From: Chitinilyticum aquatile DSM 21506
Lineage (GTDB): Bacteria > Pseudomonadota > Gammaproteobacteria > Burkholderiales > Chitinibacteraceae
Length of the DNA: 64,000 bases
Reading direction: 5' to 3'
NCBI RefSeq assembly: GCF_000430805.1
Contig: NZ_AUMS01000007.1
Coordinates: 1 to 64,000, forward strand
The position numbers and the translations under genes were made by a program. The notes below the pieces were generated by a model, which was not told where the DNA came from, ran no database searches, and worked only from the letters and a program-made list of their open reading frames with translations. Below are positions 38,963 through 48,196 of the stretch, one piece after another (within the stretch, counting starts at the first letter, position 1; every line of letters begins with the position of its first letter).

Positions 38963-39529
38963 TCAGTGCCCGGCAAAATCGCATACGGTAAAAAGTTCGA
39001 TGCCCTGCTCGCGGATCAGATTCGAGCCGCCCAGCTCGGGCAAATCGACAATCGCGGCCGCTTCGACCACGGTGGCGCCAATGCGCTGCAGCAGCTTTGC
39101 TGCGGCAATCATCGTGCCGCCGGTGGCGACCAGGTCGTCGATCAGCAGGATGCGCTGGCCGGCCTGGCAGGCGTCGGAATGCAGCTCGACCGTGGCCGAA
39201 CCATATTCGAGTTCATATTCTTCGGCAATGGTATTAAACGGCAACTTGCCTTTTTTACGGACCGGCACAAAGCCGAGGTTCAGTTCGTAGGCCACGACGG
39301 CGCCGAGGATGAACCCGCGCGCATCGACACCAGCCACCAGATCAAGCTGCTGATCCATATAACGGTGCACGAAAATATCGACCAGTACGCGGAAAGTCTT
39401 CTTGTCCTGCAACAGCGGCGTGATGTCGCGGAACTGCACGCCTGCCTGCGGCCAGTCCGGCACGGTGCGGATGCGCGAACGGATGTACTCCGAATAAGGC
39501 GGCTCGGTAATCACGGCATCTGGCTTCAT
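38963..39529 (-). CDS. apt: Adenine phosphoribosyltransferase
   Basis: A 188-residue PRTase that makes AMP from adenine and PRPP. Conserved blocks: [39 protein letters not shown]. The family length is about 180. Same strand as hpt with a 56-bp gap. Confidence 0.95.
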   Translation of the reverse strand: MKPDAVITEPPYSEYIRSRIRTVPDWPQAGVQFRDITPLLQDKKTFRVLVDIFVHRYMDQQLDLVAGVDARGFILGAVVAYELNLGFVPVRKKGKLPFNTIAEEYELEYGSATVELHSDACQAGQRILLIDDLVATGGTMIAAAKLLQRIGATVVEAAAIVDLPELGGSNLIREQGIELFTVCDFAGH

Positions 39530-39598
39530 CTGGCTTTCATCCTTCCCGCTCCGTGCGGGTCGTCCGGCAAATCACTGAAATCGGCGCTGAAACGGGCA

Positions 39599-39618
39599 GC
39601 GGGGCCTTTTCGCCCCGC
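39599..39618 (-). terminator. Hairpin between the purine permease and apt
   Basis: GCGGGGC/GCCCCGC with a 6-nt loop just past the permease stop; no T tract, so termination is uncertain. Confidence 0.4.
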
Positions 39619-39648
39619 GCACCGTTGCACTGCCTTGATTGAGTCGTT

Positions 39649-40959
39649 TTAGTGGAAGAACGCGAACTTCACCACCCACAGCGCGGCAATGATGATCACC
39701 GCCGGGCTCAGGTCGCGGAAGCGGCCTGCCAGCGCCTTGATCACCACGTAGCTGATGAAACCGAAGGCAATGCCGTCGGCAATCGAGAAGGTGAACGGCA
39801 TTGCCAGCGCGGTCATCACGGCCGGAGCGGATTCGGTCAGGTCATCCCATTCGATTTCGGCCAGACCACGCGTCATCAGCACGGCCACGTAGCACAGTGC
39901 CGGCGCAGTCGCGTAGGCAGGAACGGAACCGGCCAGCGGCGAGAAGAACAGCGCCAGCAGGAAGAGGCCGGCCACCACCACTGCAGTCAAACCAGTACGG
40001 CCACCAACGGCAGTACCAGCAGCTGATTCGATATAGGCAGTGGTCGACGACGTGCCCATCACGGCACCGGCGGTAATCGCCACGGAATCGGCCAGCAGCG
40101 CCTTTTTCAGGCGGGGCAGCTTGCCATCCTTGTCGAGCAGGCCTGCGCGGTGCGATACGCCAACCAGCGTGCCGGTGGTATCGAACAGATCAACGAAGAA
40201 GAAGACGAACACCACGCCCAGCAGCGCGCCATTGAAGAGGCCGGCCGGCGTCATGAAGGCGGAGAGGTCCATCTGCATGAAGGTCGGTGCCATCGACGGA
40301 ATGGCGGATGCAACACCACCGAACTGCTGCAGACCCAGCACGATGGAGAGAACGGTAACCGCCAGCACGCCGATGATGATCGAGCCGGTAATCTTGCGAT
40401 ATTCCAGCACGATAATCAGGAAGAAGCCGAAAATCGCCAGCAGCACTTTCGGATCAGCCAGATTGCCCAGCGTCACCAGCGTGGCTTCGCTACCGATCAC
40501 CACGCCGGCGCTCTTCAGGCCGATGATGGCGAGGAACATGCCCACACCGGCCGAAATGGCGAGTTTCAGCGAGTGCGGAATCGCGTTCACCAGTGCTTCC
40601 CGCACTTTAAACAGACTGACAATCAGGAAAACAATACCGGAAATGAAGACGGCACCCAGCGCCTCCTGCCAGCTCATCTTCATGCCCATCACGACCGTGA
40701 AGGTGAAATAGGCATTCAGGCCCATGCCCGGCGCCAGTGCGATCGGGTAATTCGCCACCAGTCCCATGATGGCCGTACCCAGCGCGGCGGCCAGGCAGGT
40801 CGCCACGAAGACGGCGTTGAAGTCCATGCCGGTCTTGGCCAGGATGGTCGGATTGACGAAGATGATGTAAGCCATCGTCAGGAAGGTAGTGAAACCGGCG
40901 ATCACTTCGGTTTTCACCGTCGTGCCGTGTTCCTTTAGTTTGAAAAACGATTCGAGCAT
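39649..40959 (-). CDS. NCS2/AzgA-type purine permease
   Basis: A 436-residue membrane transporter with about 12-14 hydrophobic segments, resembling AzgA and the E. coli adenine and guanine/hypoxanthine permeases. Signatures: ANYPIALAPGMGLNAYFTF, GTSSTTAYIESAAG. It would import purine bases by proton symport. The downstream apt, hpt and guaC on the same strand make a coherent salvage unit; adenine versus guanine/hypoxanthine preference cannot be read. Confidence 0.92.
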   Translation of the reverse strand: MLESFFKLKEHGTTVKTEVIAGFTTFLTMAYIIFVNPTILAKTGMDFNAVFVATCLAAALGTAIMGLVANYPIALAPGMGLNAYFTFTVVMGMKMSWQEALGAVFISGIVFLIVSLFKVREALVNAIPHSLKLAISAGVGMFLAIIGLKSAGVVIGSEATLVTLGNLADPKVLLAIFGFFLIIVLEYRKITGSIIIGVLAVTVLSIVLGLQQFGGVASAIPSMAPTFMQMDLSAFMTPAGLFNGALLGVVFVFFFVDLFDTTGTLVGVSHRAGLLDKDGKLPRLKKALLADSVAITAGAVMGTSSTTAYIESAAGTAVGGRTGLTAVVVAGLFLLALFFSPLAGSVPAYATAPALCYVAVLMTRGLAEIEWDDLTESAPAVMTALAMPFTFSIADGIAFGFISYVVIKALAGRFRDLSPAVIIIAALWVVKFAFFH

Positions 40960-41030
40960 TGCTGCCCCTCCTCCGGGATTGATACGACTATTGTTGTGAA
41001 ACCGAAATTGTCAAACTTCAAAACAGCCGC

Positions 41031-41603
41031 TCAGGTCAGCTGCCCGACATTGAAAAGCGCAAGCAGGCCCAGTATCGCAAACAGGGCGGCAGCGGCAAAG
41101 CGCACCATGCGCAGATAATGCATGCGCGATGAAATCCAGTTACCCAGCCAGACAGCCGGCACATTGGCCAGCATCATGCCGATCGTGGTACCGAGCACGA
41201 CCTGCCACAGCGGGTGATATTTGACCGCAAGCGCCACGGTGGCGACTTGCGTTTTGTCACCCATTTCTGCCAGGAAAAATGCCACCAGTGTCGCCAGGAA
41301 GGCGCCATAGGGTTTGACGACGGCTTCGCCTTCTTCCATTTCGTCGGGGATCAGCGCCCAGGCGGCAATGGCCAGAAAGCTGATGCCGATGACCCAGCGC
41401 AGCACTTCGGGCGATATAAAGCCGGCTACAAGCTGGCCCAGCCAGCCGGCCATGAAATGATTGAGGATGGTCGCACAGAAGATGCCGAGTACGATCGGCC
41501 AGGGGCGGCGAAAGCGCGCCGCGAGAATCAGCGATAGCAGCTGGGTCTTGTCGCCGATTTCGGCAACGGCGACCACGCCGGTGGAGACGAGAAGAGCGTC
41601 CAT
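41031..41603 (-). CDS. GDT1/UPF0016 family Mn2+ exporter
   Basis: A 190-residue membrane protein with about six segments and the duplicated signature E-x-G-D-K-T (AEIGDKTQ near residue 15 and AEMGDKTQ near 115). Family members export Mn2+ (bacterial MneA) or exchange Ca2+/Mn2+. The start at 41603 (MDALLVST) is fixed by the family. A yybP-ykoY riboswitch precedes it, which strongly supports manganese as the substrate. Confidence 0.92.
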   Translation of the reverse strand: MDALLVSTGVVAVAEIGDKTQLLSLILAARFRRPWPIVLGIFCATILNHFMAGWLGQLVAGFISPEVLRWVIGISFLAIAAWALIPDEMEEGEAVVKPYGAFLATLVAFFLAEMGDKTQVATVALAVKYHPLWQVVLGTTIGMMLANVPAVWLGNWISSRMHYLRMVRFAAAALFAILGLLALFNVGQLT

Positions 41604-41639
41604 TGAATGTGTTTCTCCGGGGCGGGTAGATCGACGCGA

Positions 41640-41800
41640 GGCGACGCGGCCATGACCCACCCGGAGCACGACTGCGCGCCTCGGGTCTTGTCAGGCCGGA
41701 AAACCGGCTGACCGCACCATGCAGGCTGAAAAACAGGCTGCAAGTCTGTTGATGCGGCCCCCGCTGAACACCGCGGGCGACTACTCCCCCGAAGGGCAAA
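41640..41800 (-). ncRNA. yybP-ykoY manganese riboswitch
   Basis: On the reverse strand GGGGGAGTAG (from 41790) is followed by CATCAACAGACTTGC, then GACAAGACC and a closing GGGTC near 41650, the conserved elements of this class in order, similar to the E. coli mntP leader. It would sense Mn2+ and control the exporter gene 40 bases on. A possible promoter lies just upstream (TTGGTG, 18 nt, TAAGAT). Confidence 0.85.
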
Positions 41801-41859
41801 AGCGGCATCTTACCTGCAGCCAGCGAAAATCACCAACTGCGGTTATCCCGCACCGCTCC

Positions 41860-42363
41860 TCAGCCCTCGCAGCGAGCCGTCAGCATGGTACGGGCGTGCT
41901 CCAGAATGCCGTTGCAGGCCGCTTCGACCATGTCGAGGACCTGCTCGAAGCCATCCGCGCCACCATAGTAGGGATCAGGCACTTCACGCTCATGCTCCAT
42001 GCCGGCGAAATCCATGAACATGCGCAGGCGATGCTGCTGATCGGCCGGGCAACGACGCTGCAGCACGGCCATGTGGCTGTTGTCCATCGCAAGAATCAGG
42101 TCAAAGCGAGCAAAATCGGCATGGGAAACTTCGCGCGCGCGCAGGAAGGACAGGTCATAACCGCGCTTTCTGGCGTGTTGCTGGGCGCGGCGGTCCGGCG
42201 CTTCGCCGACGTGGTAATCGTAAGTGCCGGCAGAATCCACCTCGATGCAATGCTCGAGACCGGCATCGCGCACCAGATGGCGCATCACGCCATCGGCAGT
42301 GGGGCTGCGACAAATATTGCCGGTGCAGACAAAAAGAACCGAAAACTTGCCCTGTTTGCTCAT
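41860..42363 (-). CDS. Low-molecular-weight protein-tyrosine phosphatase
   Basis: A 167-residue phosphatase with the P-loop CTGNICRS (nucleophile Cys13, Arg19) and the general-acid DPYYGG near residue 125. The start at 42363 is the second of two close Mets; AGGA lies seven bases upstream of it. It has no capsule or kinase neighbours, so its substrate is unknown. Confidence 0.92.
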   Translation of the reverse strand: MSKQGKFSVLFVCTGNICRSPTADGVMRHLVRDAGLEHCIEVDSAGTYDYHVGEAPDRRAQQHARKRGYDLSFLRAREVSHADFARFDLILAMDNSHMAVLQRRCPADQQHRLRMFMDFAGMEHEREVPDPYYGGADGFEQVLDMVEAACNGILEHARTMLTARCEG

Positions 42364-42601
42364 GTTCATTTCCTCGCTGGATACCCTGTGAAACGTCGCC
42401 ACGGCAACACGTGCGCCGGCACGCGGCCACTACTGCCGGCAATACTAGCAGTGTCACCCCGCCCTATCTTGTTCTGGCGCAGAAGTGCCGCCCTGCCTGT
42501 ACGCTCCGTGATCGGCAAATATAAGCCACCCGGAAGGGTGGCAGGCGCCTATACTCGGTACGCGACATCCCGTTGTGGCATGTCTTCAAGGAGTACCGCT
42601 T

Positions 42602-42727
42602 ATGGGCAAGCTGAAACAAAGCAACAAGGAAACCAAGAAACAACCCCTTCTCACCCAGAAAGAAAAAAAGCACGCCAAGCAGGCCAAGAAGCTGGCAGCC
42701 GGCATCACGCCTTTCCTGCCTCACTAG
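42602..42727 (+). CDS. 41-residue lysine-rich protein
   Basis: A short frame: M-G-K-L-K-Q-S-N-K start, 13 lysines in 41 residues, ending TPFLPH. It has an excellent aaggag SD seven bases from ATG, and a TATACT -10-like hexamer about 50 bp upstream. Short Lys-rich proteins of this type, with a TxKEKKxAKQAKK core, are common in proteobacteria, function unknown; nucleic-acid binding is a guess from the charge. It is too short for ordinary gene calling. Confidence 0.7.
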   Translation: MGKLKQSNKETKKQPLLTQKEKKHAKQAKKLAAGITPFLPH

Positions 42728-42817
42728 GCAGTACACAGCCAGCGGCCAGAAATGCGCCGCCACCGATTATCCTGCCCCGCCCTGAATGCGGGGCTTTACT
42801 TTGCCAGTTAAAAGGCA

Positions 42818-42866
42818 GGGTATACAGCGACAGCCTTTTCTTGCAAATGGCTACAGGGCAATACCC
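42818..42866 (+). repeat. 49-bp palindromic repeat, copy J (type copy)
   Basis: All seven blocks clear: outer arms GGGTATA and AATACCC, inner arms AGCCTTT and AATGGCT, right spacer ACAGGGC. It lies between the small Lys-rich gene and the fbpB stop. Confidence 0.85.
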
Positions 42867-42899
42867 AGCGAGCAACTTCGTATCCAGCGACAGAAAGGC

Positions 42900-44501
42900 T
42901 CAGCCCTCACTACGGCGCACCAGCAGAATAACCGGCAACAGGCCAGCCAGCACGATAAAGAGGCTGGGCAGTGCAGCACGCTCCCACATGCCTTCCGATG
43001 TCATCTCGAAGACGCGCACCGCCAGCGTGTCCCAGCCGAAGGGGCGCGTCATCAGCGTGATCGGCATTTCCTTCATCACATCGACAAAGGCCATCAGCAC
43101 GGCGGTGAACAAACCTCCGCGCAGCAGCGGCACATACAGCCGCCAAAGCAAGGCGCGGCCGCTGCAGCCCAGTGAACGCGCGGCGTCTTCCTGATTGCGC
43201 GTGATACGCTGCATGGCGCTGTCAACCGGCTGGAAAGCAACCACCAGAAAACGCGCGGCCAGTGCAAGCAGCATCACGGCAATCGAACCCTTGATGACTT
43301 CGCTGCCGGTAAAACCCAGTGGCTTGAGCCAGTCCAGCAGCACACCATCAAACCAGGCCACCGGAATGAACACGCCCACGGCCAGCACGGTACCGGGTAC
43401 GGCATAGCCGAGCACGGACAACTTCGCCATCAGCTGCACCGCCCAGCCGCGATAACGCCGCTGCACAAAGCTCAGCCACAGCGCCAGCACAATCAGCAGC
43501 AGTGCGGCCAGCGCGCCCAGCAACAGCGAGCGGCCGATGAAACCGGGATAGCGCTCGTCGAAATCCTCCACCCACACACCCTTGGCCCACAGCAGCAACT
43601 GGATCACCGGCACGACAAACGCCAGCAGCAGCACGGCACCGGCAAACAGTGCTGCCAGTGCGCCCTGCCCACGGGCGAGCCGGATGCGCGCACTGGAAGA
43701 AAGCCGGCTGTGGTACTGGCGCCTGCCGCGGCTGCGGTGCTCGATCAGCGCGAACACCAGCACGATCAGCACCAGCAGCGAGGCCAGCTGGGCGGCAGCC
43801 GGCAGATTGAAGAGCGCGAACCAGGATTTGTAGATGGCGGTGGTGAAGGTGTCGTAATTGAAGACGGACACGGTGCCGAAGTCGGCCAGCGTTTCCATCA
43901 GCGCCAGCATCACGCCGCCGACGATCCACGGCCGCGCCAGCGGCAGCGCCACACGCCAGAACGCCTGCCAGCGGTTCAGGCCCAGCATCTGCGCGGCTTC
44001 GAGCGCACGCGTACCCTGCGTGAGAAAGGCATTGCGTGCCAGCAGGTAAACGTAAGGGTAGAAGGACAGCGTCAGCACCAGAATCACGCCGCCGGTCGAG
44101 CGGATCGGCGGAAACCACGCCGAGCTGCCGAATATCTGGCGCAGGAGCGTCTGCACCGGCCCGGTAAAGTCAAACAGCCCGACCTGCACGAAAGCCAGCA
44201 CATAGGCAGGCATCGCCAGCGGCAGCATCAGCGCCCAGCTGAAGAACTTGCGCCCCGGAAACTCGCACACGGCAGTGAGCCAGGCCAGCGGCACCCCCAG
44301 CAGCAGCACGCCCAGCCCAACACCCAGCACCAGCCAGACGGTATTCAAGAGCACTCGCGGCAGTACGAATTCACTCAGGTGCGACCAGATTTCGGGCTGC
44401 GGATCAAGAAAGGACGCCAGCACCACCAGCAGCGGCACAACCGTCAGCAGGGCAATGGGCAAAAGGTAGAGCGGCCCTTTCAGGGCGGAAAGTCGGGACA
44501 T
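42900..44501 (-). CDS. fbpB: Ferric-iron ABC transporter permease (FbpB-like)
   Basis: A 533-residue permease with about 12 membrane segments in two homologous halves, each with an EAA-like loop (EAAQMLGLNRWQAFWRVALP and EDAARSLGCSGRALLWRLYVP). It imports iron delivered by FbpA. The start at 44501 (MSRLSALKG) is preferred over 44546. No ATPase gene lies in the window, and the binding-protein gene is about 2.7 kb upstream on the same strand beyond three unrelated membrane genes. Confidence 0.9.
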   Translation of the reverse strand: MSRLSALKGPLYLLPIALLTVVPLLVVLASFLDPQPEIWSHLSEFVLPRVLLNTVWLVLGVGLGVLLLGVPLAWLTAVCEFPGRKFFSWALMLPLAMPAYVLAFVQVGLFDFTGPVQTLLRQIFGSSAWFPPIRSTGGVILVLTLSFYPYVYLLARNAFLTQGTRALEAAQMLGLNRWQAFWRVALPLARPWIVGGVMLALMETLADFGTVSVFNYDTFTTAIYKSWFALFNLPAAAQLASLLVLIVLVFALIEHRSRGRRQYHSRLSSSARIRLARGQGALAALFAGAVLLLAFVVPVIQLLLWAKGVWVEDFDERYPGFIGRSLLLGALAALLLIVLALWLSFVQRRYRGWAVQLMAKLSVLGYAVPGTVLAVGVFIPVAWFDGVLLDWLKPLGFTGSEVIKGSIAVMLLALAARFLVVAFQPVDSAMQRITRNQEDAARSLGCSGRALLWRLYVPLLRGGLFTAVLMAFVDVMKEMPITLMTRPFGWDTLAVRVFEMTSEGMWERAALPSLFIVLAGLLPVILLVRRSEG

Positions 44502-44562
44502 GCGGCAGGAAAACGCTTCGGATCGGTTGCAAATGGGGGCGACCATCAGGGAGACAAAGGCC

Positions 44563-45078
44563 TCACAGCGGCTTCAGGTGTTCATCGGCCAGGCCGGCAA
44601 GCAGACTGCGCCCCTCCTTTGAGACGCGCAGTATCGCATAGCGCGCCCTGCTGTAGCGCTCCGCATCGCCCTCGGCAAAGAAATAGGCGTGGCTGGGCAG
44701 CTGGACCCTCGATAAGCCATAACCGGGCAAAGCCTTGACCTGCAAGAACTGCTCGCCAGCGCCGGCCGGACGTGGCTTCACGCCGACCCACGTTGCGGTG
44801 GCGATGCGGCGGCTATCGAGTTTCAGCAGCACAGTCAGCCAACCGCGTTCCGGCCAGTCGAGAGTGGAATGCTGCCCTATGGCCTGATCGACGTCCCGTA
44901 CCACCGCATAATCCAGCGCCATGAAATCGCCCTGCATCAGCGAGCGCGGATCAACCGGCGCCAATGGCAGGTATACTACTGCACCCGTTTTCAGCAATTG
45001 CTCGTGGCGATATACCCCTAAGTTCAGCATCAGCAGCGTGGCAATGATGGCCAGAGTGGGAAGCAGGATTTTCTTCAT
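44563..45078 (-). CDS. GDYXXLXY-domain membrane-anchored protein
   Basis: A 171-residue protein with one N-terminal membrane segment (about 5-25) and the family motif variant PVDPRSLMQGDFMALDY. Function unknown. It overlaps the DUF4401 stop by ATGA. Family members are usually found with DUF2157/DUF4401 genes, as here. The stretch encoding GVYRHEQLLKTGAVVYL coincides with repeat copy K. Confidence 0.85.
   Translation of the reverse strand: MKKILLPTLAIIATLLMLNLGVYRHEQLLKTGAVVYLPLAPVDPRSLMQGDFMALDYAVVRDVDQAIGQHSTLDWPERGWLTVLLKLDSRRIATATWVGVKPRPAGAGEQFLQVKALPGYGLSRVQLPSHAYFFAEGDAERYSRARYAILRVSKEGRSLLAGLADEHLKPL
44969..45017 (-). repeat. 49-bp repeat, copy K, inside the GDYXXLXY gene
   Basis: Outer arms GGGTATA and TATACCT (6/7) at exact spacing, spacers TCGCCAC and GCAGTAG like those of other copies. 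The inner arms pair poorly. Codons here are A/T-rich (TTA, GTA, TAT). Confidence 0.4.
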
Positions 45079-46064
45079 TGCAGCGACTCCTTCTTCACCA
45101 GCCAGGCCAGCCCAAGCAGGGCCAGGCCGGCCATAATCAGCACCAGCCCCTTGTGGAGCAGCGCCCAGTCCAGCAGGTAGTAAAAACGGCTGAAGGCATA
45201 CAGGGCACCAGCGCCCCCGAGAAAAGCCAGCAGCCGCTGGCGGCCCGGCACCAGCATCGCCAGCCACAGCAGCAGTACCGGATAGAGAAACAGCTCGCTC
45301 ATCAGCAGCAGCGGCAGAATCGCCAGCCACGGCAAGACCAGACGCCACGCGATCTGCTCGCGGCGCAGGCCATGGAGCACAACCAGCACCAGTGCCAGCG
45401 TCGGCAGGAATTGCTGGCGAACGGTGTATAGCATCCAGCCTTCCTGCTGCCAGGGCAGATTCGCACTGCGCCACAGATGCTGGTGCTCGGACAGCGTAAA
45501 GCCCAGCGCAACCAGTACTACCGCAAGCCGCAGGGCGTGCAGGCGTTCGCCCCAGGCCGGCGGCTGCAACCACCACCAGGCCAGCAGCGCCACGACCACG
45601 GTATCGCGCAGCGGAGCTGCGTAGGGATACAGTCCGCGATCATCCAGCCAGTACACGTCCAGCCCGCTCCAGTACCAGCCGATCACCGCCAGCACCAGTG
45701 CGGCAACAAAACGCAGCGCGGCATTGCCGGAAAACCACCAGATGGCCGCAGCGGGCAGCACATAGATAAGATCCAGATAATTCCACCACGAGCGGCCACC
45801 ATTCAGTGCCTCGAACACCAGCGGCAGCAGACCCACGCCGGCCATGCACAGCGGCACGCCCATATCGGACAGGAAACCGCCCTGCTGCCGGCTGGCAAGC
45901 CAGTAGCCGGAGATGCCGAACAGAGGCGCCAGCACCAGCGCACTTTCCTTGGCAGAAAAGGACATCGGCCCGATGGCCACGGCAACCATCAGCAGGATGG
46001 CGCAGAACCACGCGCCCAGTGCCTGCAGCGCGCGCACCGTGATTGGCAGGGCAACATTAGTCAT
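45075..46064 (-). CDS. DUF4401 membrane protein
   Basis: A 329-residue protein with about ten hydrophobic segments, assigned to DUF4401 by its overall pattern and by its neighbours (DUF2157 upstream, GDYXXLXY downstream), an arrangement seen in many bacteria. The start at 46064 overlaps the DUF2157 stop by 8 bases. Function unknown. Confidence 0.82.
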   Translation of the reverse strand: MTNVALPITVRALQALGAWFCAILLMVAVAIGPMSFSAKESALVLAPLFGISGYWLASRQQGGFLSDMGVPLCMAGVGLLPLVFEALNGGRSWWNYLDLIYVLPAAAIWWFSGNAALRFVAALVLAVIGWYWSGLDVYWLDDRGLYPYAAPLRDTVVVALLAWWWLQPPAWGERLHALRLAVVLVALGFTLSEHQHLWRSANLPWQQEGWMLYTVRQQFLPTLALVLVVLHGLRREQIAWRLVLPWLAILPLLLMSELFLYPVLLLWLAMLVPGRQRLLAFLGGAGALYAFSRFYYLLDWALLHKGLVLIMAGLALLGLAWLVKKESLQ

Positions 46065-47052
46065 GAGCGTACTCCCTGCGTTCTGCCGCCGCTTTTCTGA
46101 GCCAGATACCCACTGCAGCAAAGCTGCCAACGGCGATCAGCGCCAGCAGCAGCATGCCAAGCCCCGAGAAATCCCCGAGCATGCGGCCGAATGCAATCAG
46201 AAAACCCACCCAAAGCGAATACACCGGGCAGGCCAGCCACAGCAGCGGCCCCTGCCGGCGGAAATGCCACGCACCTGCCAGATTGAGCAGCAGCCAGATC
46301 AGGGCAGCGAGCCATGGATGGATAACCAGCAGCTGCTGACTTGCCGCCATGAAATCAGGATCCAGCCGCAAATCCAGCACGGCCAGCCATGCCGGAATCG
46401 CCACCACAAAGGATGCGATCAGGACGACGCCATGGGCAAACACCCCGCGCCGCACTGATCGGAACATCACCCATGCACACGTCGCCAGCCAGATGAGATG
46501 CAGCGGCCACAGTCCGTATTCCGGCCAGCGACCGCGCCAACCGCCGGTCGTGTTGTTGAACAGGACGACAGCGACGCTGGCGATCAGCAGCCACAGCCCC
46601 CACACCGGCTCGTGCCGCGCCCACAGCGCCCATGGCAGGGCCAGCAGCGCCCAGATTGCGAACAGCTCCCATTCATCAGCCCCGGTCTGGTAAGTCTGGC
46701 CGATCACCGCCAGCCACGCGCCGGTGAGCACCACGATGGCAAATGCCAGCCAGACACCGGCCGCCTTCTCGCGCCAGCACCACCAGCCAGCAACCGCCAG
46801 CAGCCACAATGCTTCCGCCACACCCACGCGCAGCAAGGCCGGCCAGGTCCACCAGTTGGCGGCAAACACCATGATGATGCCGGAGAGCACACACAGCAGC
46901 CCCGCCAGCGCCGGCAACTGCCACAGCCAGGCCTGCCAGCGCTGCGCATCCGGCAATGCCCCCGATGCGCGGGCATCAGCCAAAAACTCACCCTGCCTCA
47001 AGTGGCCTTCCAGCACGGCCAGCTCATTCTTTGATAAGTCGGATGCTTGCAT
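46057..47052 (-). CDS. DUF2157 membrane protein
   Basis: A 331-residue protein with a short cytoplasmic N-terminus (about 40 residues) followed by about ten hydrophobic segments, of the DUF2157 family. Start 47052 (MQASDLSKNEL) has GAGGCGAT upstream; the frame to 47154 overlaps the fbpA terminator and is not used. First of a coupled three-gene set. Confidence 0.85.
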   Translation of the reverse strand: MQASDLSKNELAVLEGHLRQGEFLADARASGALPDAQRWQAWLWQLPALAGLLCVLSGIIMVFAANWWTWPALLRVGVAEALWLLAVAGWWCWREKAAGVWLAFAIVVLTGAWLAVIGQTYQTGADEWELFAIWALLALPWALWARHEPVWGLWLLIASVAVVLFNNTTGGWRGRWPEYGLWPLHLIWLATCAWVMFRSVRRGVFAHGVVLIASFVVAIPAWLAVLDLRLDPDFMAASQQLLVIHPWLAALIWLLLNLAGAWHFRRQGPLLWLACPVYSLWVGFLIAFGRMLGDFSGLGMLLLALIAVGSFAAVGIWLRKAAAERREYAHD

Positions 47053-47123
47053 ATCGCCTCCTCGCAATTCCCGAACAAAGCACCAGCGGAACTCGAGCCT
47101 ACGCCGCTTGCCGGACAACAAAA

Positions 47124-47142
47124 AGCCCGGCATGACCGGGCT
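47124..47142 (-). terminator. fbpA terminator
   Basis: AGCCCGG-N5-CCGGGCT followed on the reverse strand by TTTTTG, 62 bp past the fbpA stop; it separates fbpA from the DUF2157 set. Confidence 0.85.
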
Positions 47143-47203
47143 CAGTGTTTGCACGGAAAGCGTGCAGAAAATGCAACGTTACCGTTGTGTCAGCCAAAGC
47201 CGC

Positions 47204-48196
47204 TTAACGGTAGCCCGCGCGGTCCATCAGCTTGGTGGCTTCCGCCTGCAGTTCACCCGCCTTGGCGACGTTGATCGTGTCCTGCTTGAACGGCCCCCAG
47301 GATTTGATTACAGAATCCGGCTGGATTTTCGGATTGGCCGGGTATTCCAGATCCTTGTCCGTGTAGATGAACTGCGCCTTGTCGCTTGATAACCACTCGA
47401 TCAGCTTCTGTGCGCCGGCGGCGTTCTTGGCATGACGGGTCACGCCGGCACCCGACACATTCACATGTGTGCCCTGCTCTTTCTGGTTTGCCCAGAATAC
47501 AGTCACCGGGAAATCCTTTTCCTTGTCGACAATGCGGCCGAGGTAATAGGTATTGGCAATGCCCACCTGGCACTGGCCGGCAGCAATGGCCTTCAGCAGC
47601 GCGGTATCGTCGGCAAACACATCGGTCGCCAGATTGGCCACCCAGCCGCGCACGATGGATTCGGCTTTCTTTTCGCCCAGCTCATCGATCATGGTGGCAA
47701 CCAGCGACTGGTTGTACACCTTCTTGCTGGTGCGCAGGCACAGCTTGCCCTTCCACTTCGGATCGGCCAGATCGGCATAGGTGGAAAGTTGCTCCGGCTT
47801 CACCGTGCTCTTGTTGTAAACGATGGTGCGCGCGCGCACCGACAGGCCAAACCATTCGTTTTTCGGGTCACGCAGGTGCGCCGGGATATTGGCTTCAAGC
47901 ACCGGCGACTTGATCGCACGCAAAAGCCCCATATTCGAGGCCTGCCACAGATTGCCGGCATCCACCGTGATCAGCACATCAGCAGGGGTGTTGGCGCCTT
48001 CGGCTTTCAGGCGCTCCATGAGCGGGCCTTCCTTGTCGCTGCGCAGCTTGACTTCAACACCGGTTTCCTTGGTGAACGCGTCAAGCAGCGGTTTGATCAG
48101 CTGTTCATTGCGCGCCGAATAGACGGTGACGGATTCGGCCAGAACATTGCCAGCGAGCAAAGCCAGCGCCAGCGGGGCAAGAAGCAACTTTTTCAT
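47204..48196 (-). CDS. fbpA: Ferric-iron ABC transporter substrate-binding protein
   Basis: A 330-residue periplasmic protein with a signal peptide (cleavage near NVLAES). [19 protein letters not shown] and [15 protein letters not shown] are typical of FbpA/FutA proteins; two tyrosines in NTYYLGR are probable iron ligands. The start at 48196 (MKKLLLAP) gives a proper signal peptide. A Fur-like box lies about 60 bp upstream. Confidence 0.93.
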   Translation of the reverse strand: MKKLLLAPLALALLAGNVLAESVTVYSARNEQLIKPLLDAFTKETGVEVKLRSDKEGPLMERLKAEGANTPADVLITVDAGNLWQASNMGLLRAIKSPVLEANIPAHLRDPKNEWFGLSVRARTIVYNKSTVKPEQLSTYADLADPKWKGKLCLRTSKKVYNQSLVATMIDELGEKKAESIVRGWVANLATDVFADDTALLKAIAAGQCQVGIANTYYLGRIVDKEKDFPVTVFWANQKEQGTHVNVSGAGVTRHAKNAAGAQKLIEWLSSDKAQFIYTDKDLEYPANPKIQPDSVIKSWGPFKQDTINVAKAGELQAEATKLMDRAGYR

